From contig OX335651.1 of the NCBI GenBank assembly GCA_946894095.1, positions 20,172,501 to 20,236,500 on the forward strand: DNA of 64,000 nt, in the 5' to 3' direction. The notes beneath the pieces were generated by a model, which was given only the letters and a program-made list of their open reading frames with translations, made no database searches and was not told where the DNA came from. The DNA is from Incurvaria masculella. Its lineage: Eukaryota > Arthropoda > Insecta > Lepidoptera > Incurvariidae. How positions within the stretch are numbered: the stretch's first letter is position 1; the number at the start of each line of letters is the position of its first letter. This document shows, one piece after another, positions 11,401-23,400 of the stretch. Made by a program: the position numbers and the translations under genes.

Positions 11401-14400
11401 TCTCATAATAAAATGATAAACATAAACGGGAATTTATGAGATAATTCTGAGTTTGTGTGCAAAAAGTTGTCATTTACAATAAGCAAATAATAATAAACCA
11501 TACATGCAAACTTTTTTAATATTATGCAACCTGACATGGATGGCTAATACCACACAACTACCGTTATTATATTAACCCAATACACCGCATTCCCGAAGGA
11601 ATTAGGTGCCATGCCAGGACCTTCCCTTTATGAGCACGGCTACGTTGAACTGGATGGAAATTCATCAATCTTCATTGCCGCTTTGACCTTCTTTTTGATG
11701 CGATGGTACCCACCCGGGCGGGCTTAAACCCTACCACCTAGTAGGAGAAGGGGACCTACAGTTTCACATGGACTCCGAACCGTGGAGCAGCTCGCATTCG
11801 TGACGAAATGCACTTATCTAACTGAGAATGAGAAAGAAATTTTTGCATGAACGGGGCGAGAATTTGAACCCAGACCTCTGGTATGCTACTCTAGTCCCCG
11901 CGCCACTAAGCTACGAGAACGCAATAGCTGTCTGTAGAGTACTTGCTTTTCCACACAATGTGCACAAAACATGGAACGTCGGTAGCTCATCGAGTCAAGC
12001 CCCATCGCGTGTTAAGCTTCTTGCATAAAGAAGAAGTGCGCAACGCTTCGGTGAGGACAAGGGAACTCATCAGACCTTCTTCTGGACCCAAGGATTTGGT
12101 TACGGTTTGTTTCCGACGAATCGGCGTCGGAAACATCGATGAAGCACAAAATCATTCTGTTGCGCTCTGGCACTGTCTTCGTTTTAAAGAAAAATACAGT
12201 TCTTCGTGTTGAGGAGGATACAACACGTCCACGAAGCAAACATTGATTTGTTTAGATTTAAAAAAATATCATTTCAAAGCGACTTATAGTTAAAAGAATT
12301 TACTTTTACGGACGCTGTTTCAAAAAATTAAACAACAACGTAATTGATTTTGAATCCTCATGGAATTATTTATTGTAAATTGCCTATATATTATGTTATT
12401 TGCCTATATATCTTATTTACCTATATATCACCCATTTAGAAAAATATGCGAATAATTATCTGCAACAAATCCATTTCCTCTGTGGTGTGATTACATCATC
12501 ATCATGATGACAGCAGGTTAAGTGTTAGTTTTATATAAACCCAGTATAGGTTACATAAAACATCTAGCAATTCCATCTAAGATTAGACAATTCCAGGACT
12601 TCCCCCCATCAATTCTTAGGATCATTAATCACGCCTAGTCGTTATTGGTGCGTGATATAGGTTACTTCTTCCACGAAAGCAATTCGCCGTCAATCAATCA
12701 CTCAGAATGCGAATCACGCCCTACTGAAGTTGAGTTGCGAGTTACGAAGATCTTGTGGTCTCATTTAGTTCTTAACTCGACGACCTTATAAACCCGGCAC
12801 TCCTTTGCCGTCTGAACTTTGACCAACTTTGAAAGCCTTGGTCCACGAAGTCGTTATTAGTATTCCAGGTGAGGCTGTTCCGACCCATATAACGCAAAAA
12901 GTATTGCACTTTAAGCCACGAAATAATAATAAAAGTTTAATATAGTCATATTACTTGCAGCGAAAACAATTTCACAATTTCAGGATTATTGGTTTTGTTA
13001 CAATTTATTTAAATACGATTTTAATTTAACAGCGCCATCTAACGGTGGAAAACTTCTAATCGGCAATTACAACGAAACCATTAAACCTGAAATTGTGAAT
13101 ATGTTTTCGCTGCAACTACTATGGCTATATTTAATATTTTTGACGAATTCGTGCCTTAAAGTGCAATACTTTTTGCGTTCTGTGTAAAAAAAACATTGTA
13201 TGGGTCGGAACATCCTTAACAGAGTCATTACCCTATCAGTTCTCCATACTATGGGCGATAAATGTTTACGTGCTCTAAATCTTTAGCTAGATTTTTGAAA
13301 TTTGGGATTCGAAAATATATTGTCGAAATCTACGGCTGTATTTTTGTATATACCTTTTAGATTGGAAAATGTTTGCCGATAAACATTTCAAATAAAGTTG
13401 TATTTTTTTTTTTCATAATTAAAAGGATTCGGCTATACAATGAAGCTTTCTCAAGTGAGAACAAAATATCTGATCAAATCTGACAACGTTTAGGGGTAGG
13501 GAAGCAATAGGGCCGGAAAGACGATTTGGAAAAAAAAAGAGAAAAAAAAAAGATTCCGACGAATTGAGAACCTCCTCCTTTTTTCGAAGTCGGTTAAAAA
13601 TGGTGCCTTGACCAATAGACAAAGAAAATAAACAATGAAAATCTTAGATTTTCTTTGACTTGACGACAGCCTTGTTTTCTGCCTTAGAATTTTCTCAGTA
13701 AGATTACGAGTTTGCTAAAATGATTCCATTTCTCCATTGTCAATCCACATCTCAAAATGTTTGTCAGTAACACACCATTATGGTAAAGGTATAACCTTTA
13801 AATTAATACACAACCTTTAGCACGGCTACATTGAACGGGATGGAAAACACGTAATATTTTAGTTGGCCTTCCGACCATCTTCCATTGAATGCGAGGGTAC
13901 CAACTAGGACAGGCGGGATTAATCATATTGCCTTGAAGTGAGGAAGGAGGTTGAAAAAGGATCATACATCCAGGTCAGGCCACCCCTAGATTGGCTTCAC
14001 TTTGATTACTGCACGGTAAGGCGGCGCGCCAATGGGTTATCGTGGATAACAGTTTGATTTAAGATAATGAAAAAAAATATCGTGCCATTATCGTGAGAGG
14101 AGACCCATTTAGCGACAAAAATGGTAACGATAATCAAAATGGCTGAAACTGGGTTCACGGGATAAAGAGCAACCCTCTGAAGCTAAATGTGTCGGTCTGC
14201 CTGCGCCAAGTGGTTGCGTTACGTAGATAAGGCGCCTGAAAAAGTAGTTATGGTGACAAAAAATACATATGATAAGGTAAATGGATGCAAATGACGAAGC
14301 ATGAAAGTATCAATGCATACTTGCTTAGCAATACAAAAACTGAAAAAATCTTCGGTTGAATTTAGTAGTATAGGCGATTTAGGTTACAGATATAACTTTA

Positions 14401-17400
14401 GGTATATTTAAGTATTTAATTAAGTAACCGTCTGGTTATTGTTGTATAATTAATAGGTATCAATGTTTCCAGATAATCAGTATATTCATCAGCAGGTACA
14501 TACCAGCATCTATTTTATATAGCCAATCTAGAAAACGCAACCACTTGGCACGGGCAGACCGACATATTTAGCATCAGAGGGTTGGTCTCTAATATGTGAG
14601 CCCAGATTCAGTCATTTACCTTATCGTGACCAAAAATGTCGTGACCTCCCGGAATAATTTGATAGTTTTACTCTGTGGCTCCTATAGCGTCGGTGCGCGT
14701 TCAACCGCCGAAAAGTAAAATTTGGCAAAATATCACCGCCTATGTCATTGTCACTCGTAATAAACCTACTATTTAAGTCATGTAAAGGTGCCGATACAGA
14801 TTGGAGTTACACTTTTAGCAAAGTTAGAGATGTATTGCGTATTAGTAACTGCATGATACGGACTCGCAATCTGTAAAATCGCATCCTCGGTCGAGGGGTC
14901 TTCTCTCACGACCCCTGCGACCTCGTTAGCGGAGGTTCGTGCCTGGAGGGACGCGTCGTGGAAATTGTTTCTCGCTAGCAAATATAACGAAATGTCAAAA
15001 CTTTCCTTCATTATATTTAGCGAGTTTTTTTCAAAATTACATTCTGATTTGTTTGTATTGCGGTACTTGTAAATACTATAGCAGAACTTTGTGTGGTGGC
15101 CACTGGTGGGAGTATTTGATACTTCTATGATCCGCGGTTTTCTTACCACTGATTTCCGTTCAATTGACCAAGAGAGTATATTAAGGTGGGCCATCCCGCT
15201 CAACTCCCTATACAAACGGGGAAAGAAGGTCACGCCCAAAATAGCTTTATTTGATCGAACTAGATATCTGATGACCGTTGGCATTGTAAAATTGTATTTG
15301 GTTTCTAAGTTATAAGGTCCGAAAGCTCGAATTTTTCGCGCGTGGAGGTGGATTACGTAATGATAATGTAAGAACATCTTGAAAAGATTAGTCATGAGAC
15401 ATAGCTTATTTAATCAAGATTTATAATCTATTTGGTTTTTGTTCGATTTTTTACTAGAGCGGTCGTGGTTTACTTTTAACTATAAGTCGTTTTGTAATTA
15501 AAATTTTCGTAAATCTTACCAAAGCGCACACTATGCACATTGCCTTTTTTGTGGACATGTTGCATCTTTCTCATCGCGGAGCCTGTCTTTTTCTTTGAAA
15601 CAGAGAAGGTCCCAGAGCGCAACAGAACGGTTTTGTACCGTGCCCGCGAATGAGTTAGTCCCGCCGGGTTGGGCCATCTGAACTCACCGAGTAAACAAAC
15701 AAATGAGTGATTAAACCTGGCGTTTAGTTGCATTTCGCAACATGCTAACTGTCAAACGATGTGTTATTCGACCAAGTGACCCCTGATATGGACGACTACC
15801 ACCATAGTCATGGTCCTGATGTTAGCCTAACAAACAGCAATGTCGAAGGAATTAGGTACCATGCCAGTACCTTTCTTACAAATAATGCATTCGGGAAAAT
15901 ACCTAAGTGAGTCAGTGGGATAAACATAGATAGAAAACACGAACAACAATGATTGCTTCTTCGACTGTCTTTGATCCAATGGTATCCACCCGGGCTACTT
16001 ATAATTTTACATGAATTCCGATCCAAGAAGTGACCCACATTCGAAGGGGAAACATATACATTAAAAAAATAAAAAGGTGGTACCGGCTACACTGGTTAAA
16101 AGGCGAACCCAGACAAATTAAGCCCAACACAAGCGACTAGTCAACATTGTTCAAGCCGTAATAACTTATAAAAACCCTTCAAAGCAATTAAAACGTTTCT
16201 TTTGTCCTCGCAGATAGTATCTCATTTAAAATGTTTCTCTCTCTATAAACGAGTGTGACTCACGCACCAAGCGTTCCGTACAAATTCTACTGCAAATGTA
16301 AGTTTTTAATCCCCCTATTATGTACCTTATAGGCTATTGTCAAAATACGAGGTATAAATCGCCATTTTTTATCGCGTTGACTTAGAAACTTGATGTATAT
16401 ACAGCTCCAAGGGAGCATAGAACTAAGAATGTGATATTGTTTTCAACTCAACGTTCCTGATAAAATTATCTTGATATACAGACAGACGGATCGACAACGA
16501 TGTGTTCCATTTTCCCGGAACCCCGAAAATAAGCACAAAGCAGCCAATTCATGACTTTGTGGGTTTTCATAGTTGACCACAATACAATTCCATGTTAGAG
16601 GCGAAACATTGCATTGGTGAAAGCATCAATTTTGTAGGGTGAAAGTAAATTATACAATACACTGCCGACCCTATAATCAGATATAATGGATCGACCCGCG
16701 TTGACTCGTGCCTCTGTATGCGCAAGTATTTAGTATTTGGAAGATTTAATTCTTACGAATAAAAACAAAAAAAAAAAAAAAAACATACAGACGACTTGAT
16801 AACCTCCTCCTTTTTTTTGAAGTCGGTTAAAAATTACTCTTCATGTACATAATCTATCTATACTAATAATAAATCTGTAAGGGGTGTTCATGGAGTAAGT
16901 TGCTTTGTTTTCTAAGATACTTCGCTTGTAGACTTTATGTATGATACTAAGACTAAATTGTCGATTTTTAGAAATCAGTTCTGTATTCCTCCATATCTCT
17001 TAAACTGATCATCCCAATTCGATGAAACTTACTACACATATATATAAATACACGGGACACAGGACACATACATATATAATTCAGTTCCGCTTACGTTAAG
17101 ATGTAGCTGTCATACAAACCGAAATGCCCCGAGGCGGCGACGGCTTGGAGTTAATTACTATCTGAACTTATTTCTTCGTTTACTTCTTCTAAGCCACGCA
17201 AAGGACTTTGTGATACGGTTTTCATTATTATAAGGAGCGATCATCGAGCAAGGATTGCGTATGTTATTTTTAAATATTTAATACACACCTTAAGGTGGCC
17301 CATCCCGCTCATCTCCCCACACAAAAGGGGAAAGAAGATCACGCCAATATTTCTTGTCAGAGATCCAAAATTTTGCTCAAAATAGCTTTATTTGATCGAA

Positions 17401-20400
17401 CTAGATGTCTGATGACCATTGGCATTGTAAAATTGTGTTTGGTTTCTAAGTTATAAGGTCCGAAAGTTCGAATTTTTCGCGCGTTTTATACAATAAATTT
17501 GGAGGTGGATTACGCAATGATAAAGTAAGAACATCGTAAAAAGATTAGTCATCAGACATAGCTTATTTATTCAAGATTTATGATCTATTTGGTTTTTGTT
17601 AGATTTTTTACTACAGCGGTCGTGGTTTACTTTTAGCTAGAAGTCGTTTTGAAATTAAAATTTTCGTAAATCTTACCAAATCATACCCTATGCACATTGT
17701 CTTTTTTGTGGACATGTTGCATCTTCCTCATCACGGAGCCTGTCTTTTTCTTTGAAACAGAGGAGGTCCCAGAGCGCAACAGCACCGTTTTGTACCGTGC
17801 CCGCGATTGAGTTAGTCCCGCCGGGTTGGGCCACCTTAAGAGAAAAATGAAAACTATGTACTTGAAAATTGTAGGTTTTCGATGTTAAAGGTGGCTGTGG
17901 TTCGTATTCACTCATAAAACTTTGTAAAAGTAAGAAAGGTGGCAGGGTTAATCCCGCCTTTGTTGGTTTCGTATCAATTTCTATGTAGCAGTGCCAGTGC
18001 AGTAAGTGTCTGGAGGCACATGCTTTTAAAATTCGCTCCCAAATGTTTAAGAAGCTGTAAATGGGAATATGTCGATGTTTATCATTAATTCATGCCATAT
18101 CGGTTCAAACGATTTTGATTAAATTTGATAGATGGATACATAGTCCTGGACCAGCCTTTTGGTGGGTTACTTTTTATTCAGGAAATAATTCAGACCGAAA
18201 TCAATCCAACACGACATTGACCCGAGCGGAGCCGGGTACCGCAGCTAGTACAAAATATTTCTTTGAAATAGTTTTGGATTATTTGCTGGTGGGTAATTTT
18301 TACGTATTAATAAATTAAATAAGTTTGAAATAGTCCCACTGCCTTTCTAGCAGTGCAAGTTGCTAGAGGCGGTTTCATGTCATTACTTAGTCCTATACTC
18401 ATCATGTTGTCTTGTCTTATTTTGTCTTACTTAAGTACGCGTATTAAGGTCGGACTAAACTGGTTTTTAACCGACTTCAAAAAAAGGAGGAGGTTATCAA
18501 TTCGTCTGTATGTTTTTTTTTTTTTTATGTTTGTTACCTCCTAACTTTTGCCTGGGTGAACCGATTTTGATGATTATTTTTTTAAATGCTACTAGTGCTT
18601 CCCAAGTGGTCCCATTTTAATTTGGTTAAGTTCTGACAATGATATCCATGAGAAAATCATAAAAGTCTTAAATTTGTATTAAGATGTGCGCGACAAATGA
18701 ACGAATAACTCAATATAACGCCAACCGATTGCGGTGATTCTTTTTTTATTGGAAAGGACGTGTACAAATTAGTAAGTGTACTTCAGATTCACTAAAAATA
18801 AACAAATAAAAAAAAATTAACAAAAAAAATTACCGACTTCAAAGAAAAAGCACTAAAAAGTAAAAAATAATTTCCATTTTTGTAGTTACGATTTCTGTTA
18901 TTTTTTGAGTCGGTGTCAGCCAAGGTTAGGTTAGGTTAGGTTAGGTTAGGTTCTCTTGATTGGCGCAGCGCGTGCCGGGCTGACGCCGACTCAAAAAATA
19001 ACAGAAATCGTAACTACAAAAATGGAAATTATTTTTTACTTTTTAGTGCTTTTTCTTTGAAGTCGGTTATTTTTTTTGTTAATTTTTTTTTTATTGTATC
19101 TTTGCTCCAGTGCTAATCTCGTACTAAGCTTTGACAGGTTCACTCTTGATACTACTGTGAAACTTACAACAGCTGCCTAGACCCATTATGTTGGTTATGT
19201 GACAGCTGCTATCATCGAGATCTAGTAATACGCAAATTTCATTTAATCATATCTTTGTGGCATGTCATATTTTTATTGTGTTTAAAGATTTGAGTATTTC
19301 TTTCGGGTGTTTTTGCTAAGTATATTATTGTTCGCGCACTTTATGCAATATTTTTGGACGTAAATTACTCAACGGTAAAATATAAAAACCGGCCAAGTAC
19401 GAGTCGGACTCGCACACGAAGGGTTCCGTACCATCGTACAAGATTTATTTTAAAAAAAAATCACGTTTTTTGTATGTGACCCCCCTTTAATTATTATTAT
19501 TATTTTATTTTACCTATTTGTTGTTATAGCGGCAAAATAAAGACACACTCTGTGAAAATTTCAGCTGCCTACCTATTACAGTTCATGAGATACAGCCCTG
19601 TGACAGACGGACAGACGGACGGACGGACGGACGGACGGACGGACAGCGGAGGCTTAGTAATAGGGTTCCGTTTTTACCCTTTGGGTACGGAACCCTAAAA
19701 ACTTAAAAAATGTTAGCCAAACTTGTTCCATAAATATTCATAATCAATTTAGTTTTTGTTTTATTTGTGACTACAGCGTTCGTTATTTACTGTTAGCTAG
19801 AAGTCGTTTTGTAATATTTTTTTTGTAAATCTAACCAAATCAAACACTATGCCTCTATGCAGTATGATCCTGGATCGAATCACGGAGAAAACAAAATTTG
19901 TATAAATATTTTATTTTTTCTTTAATTTAATTCGGTTTGAATTTAAAAAACCGGCCAAGTGCGAGCCGGACTCGCACACGAAGGGTTCCGTACCATCTTA
20001 CAAGATTTAACACAAAAAAATCACGTTTTTTGTATGGAGCCGCCCTTTAGTTTTTATATTTTTTTATTTTGCTTATTTGTTGTTATAGTGGCAAAATAAA
20101 TACACATTCTGTGAAATTTTCAGCTGCCTACCTATTACGGTTCATGAGATACAGCCCTGTGACAGACGGATGGACGGACAGCGGAGGCTTGGTAATAGGG
20201 TTCCGTTTTCACCCTTTGGGTACGGAACTCTAAAAACGTGCTAACACAGATATTTGTTGCCTGATATTAGATATTAAACATCAATCAAATTAGAACAGTG
20301 GTTTGTAAATGATTTTGGTTATAATCACATAATTAGCTTATTTGTCACATTGCTGGCTAATTAATATGCGTACATAATACGTATTCATTTATAGCGTGGC

Positions 20401-23400
20401 CTATTATTTAAACCACTCGAACGAACACTGCACAATTATTTTTAGCCTAAAAAGTGGGATTGTAGGCTGGGTCAGACGGTGACCTGAATGAAAACAGTAT
20501 GCGTCTTACCTACCTACCAAAGGAGATAAATATGATGAGTGACGTGTCAGGAAGATAAAATTGTTCTCTTAAAGGCATTCAAGTTTATTCTGATTTAGAA
20601 CCAACCTGCCGGCCACCAGCCATGTCAGCAAATGTTAACAATGTAATGCATCGCAGATCCGCGGACGCGTGGCCAGCAGAAGTACGGCGACCCCTGCTCG
20701 ACGTACGAGCAGTGCGGCTTCGCTGGCTCCGTCTGCCTCGAGCAGCTGAAGACGTGCGCCTGCCGGGACGACCTGCCGGCCACCAACCATGTCGACAAAT
20801 GCGGCAGAGGTAACCATACACATATGTTCACACTATTTCTTCAGAGGGATAATTAGATACTAGCGGCATGCGGTACGATCAAAGTTTAAAGATCAAAGCG
20901 ACTTCTGTCGCATCTCTTTAGACATTCTCTTTACGTACGTTACGAAGAAAGTTGGTTATGGTCGGTCTTTTGAACATGCCAGTTTCACATGATTCTGCAC
21001 TGTAAATTGTGCTTCGTCATTATTTAATCAATCATTCTCTCCGTACGTCAAAATTTTCTTATCATACCCTCCTATCTCTTATGACTGTTCCGTATTTCGT
21101 CCGTCTATTAGTTAGGAACAGTTTCAAAATTGAAATATATCCGTACTTATTTAAAATAATAACCATAACTATAATTTTAACCAGAGTTGGTGCACTCCAG
21201 CCTAAGGTACGGATCCCTAAATTTATATTTCATTATGCCCAAGTCTCGCTTCCATAGATCACTGTGCCTGTTGAGCAAAGTAACGCAGTGATCGTTCGCT
21301 CGTGATGCATTTGATTCATGCGGTAAATAAATACCCACTTTTTGAGTTGGTTCACTTTGCCACTTTGACGCAAATGAGTGGCTTTACTTAAATATGTACT
21401 TAAAAAACAATGAGATACTTTGAAATTTAGGCTTGAAGCATATTTTAAAATTTTTAACTATTATATTTAGACAGACTTTGTAATAAGTACCCACAACAAA
21501 TAGCAATCCAAATACAACCTATAGAGGTTTTATCTCATTGATTTAATTATTAGATTCCCTTGCCTATTTATTGATTAGAAACCTAATCGAACGGGTCACC
21601 GTAGGAAAAATCTAGCTAGGAGTAAGAAACATAAGAAACACATACAAAACATTTAAATCTGCCACAGGGGAACAGCACAAAGGCGGACTTTTCGCGAAAA
21701 AAAAAGATATTCCTTGTAGTATAAGCTAGTGTGTAAAAGTGATTTTTTTAGATCAATAATATTAAACTTTTTTCGTCATGGCCACAACCAAAATAGAAAG
21801 TGATTATTACAATTAAACAAAAAGTATTATTAAATATTGCCTTTACTATTTTTTTTTATATAAAAACGAGTTTGTGTCTGAATCATAGATCCTGTATTGT
21901 TAACGCTTTCAAAAATGTATTTAAAGTGACGTCATCCACGGCAAAGCGAGCGTCAAAGCATCGCTTTGCGTCATGCAACGATCCCTATGCGGTAGAGTCC
22001 TTTGGCAAATTTCAGTGTTCACACGAAGCACTTATTACGATCGCCAGAAGAGTTATATTCCCTAATGCCGAGCAAATTGAATAGCTGCATGGCAGCGATC
22101 GATGGCTTGCAAGGCACTGCAGCTTTGCGTGTGTTGCGGCAATCTTCAATCTTTGGCGTCTCCATGGCGAGAAAATTTCGCATGTGGCTTCGAAAATTGT
22201 ATAAATGCTCTGAAACATGCCCATACTTATCACATTATTTCTATTCATTAAGGTGGCCCAACCCGCTCATCTCCCCATACAAAAGGGGAAAGAAGATCAC
22301 GTCCATATTTCTTGTCAGAGATCCAAAATTTTGATCAAAATAGCTTTATTTGATCGAACTAGATGTCTGATGACCACTGGCATTGTAAAATTGTGTATGG
22401 TTTCTAAGTTATAAGGTCCGAAAGTTCGAATTTTTCGCGCGTTTTATACGATAACTTTGGAGGTGTATTACGCAATGATAAAGTAAGAACATGGTAAAAA
22501 GATTAGTCATCAAAAATAGCTTATTTAATCAAGATTTATGATCTATTTGGTTTTTGTTAGATTTTTTACTACAGCGGTCGTGGTTTACTTTTAGCTATAA
22601 GTCGTTTTGAAATTAAAATTTTCGTAAATCTTACCAAATCATACACTTTTTTTTTTTTTTTTTTTTTTTTATGTGACTGGACATGGATGGCTAATACCAC
22701 AAGTTCTGTCATGGTATTAGCCCAACACACCACATGGGAACTAGGTGCCATGCCAGGACCTTCCTTATATTGCACGGCTACATTGAACTGGATGGAAAAC
22801 ACGGACAATTTTCATTGCCGCTTCGACCATCGTTCATCCAATGCGATGGTACCAACCCGGGCGGGATAAACCCTACCACCTAGTAAGTGAGGAAGGGGAC
22901 CTACAGCTTAACGTGGAATCCGAACCACGGCCAGCCTCTCTCAACGGTCGAATGGTCACCCATCCAAGACCAGACCGGACCCAGCGTTGCTTAACTTCGG
23001 AGAGCGATCGCCGAAGTGTCGCGCCACTGGGCCACTGAGGCTGACAGACTATGCTCATTGTCTTTTTTGTGGACATGTTGCATCTTCCTCATCACGGAGC
23101 CTGTCTTATTCTTTCAAACAGAGAAGGTCCCAGGGCGCAACATCACGGTTTTGTACCGTGCCCGCGAATGAGTTAGGCCCGCCGGGTTGGGCCGCCTTAA
23201 GGTGGGTCCGTAAGCATCAGAAAATTACGCTCCCCATACAAACGTAGTTTACTAATCATTTGAAAACCACTGTTCCAATTTGCATGATATTTGGAACTTA
23301 ATATCAGGCAACAAATATCTATGACTGCACGTGTTTGTTTTTTCGAGAAAATATATCCTGTGTCACACAACAGAGAAAAGAAAATTTGTATGAAGATTTC

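Noticed and set aside
18926..18950. Telomere or subtelomere
   Set aside because: Only five TTAGG units inside a foldback element, flanked by ordinary genic DNA. No long array, and no TRAS/SART-type retrotransposon was seen.
20585..20831. Frames on both strands over exon 2
   Set aside because: GC-rich coding sequence keeps other frames open by chance. Only the + frame with the CxC pattern joins its neighbours in phase.
22569..22869. Frames such as MANTTLSVMVLAQHTTWELG, repeated at 2521, 22687 and 37203
   Set aside because: Identical peptides arise from SINE body copies; SINEs are non-coding and the frame varies between copies.
22950..23020. 5S rRNA gene
   Set aside because: Only the internal control region resembles 5S rRNA, both ends diverge, and it continues into a SINE body with an A tail.
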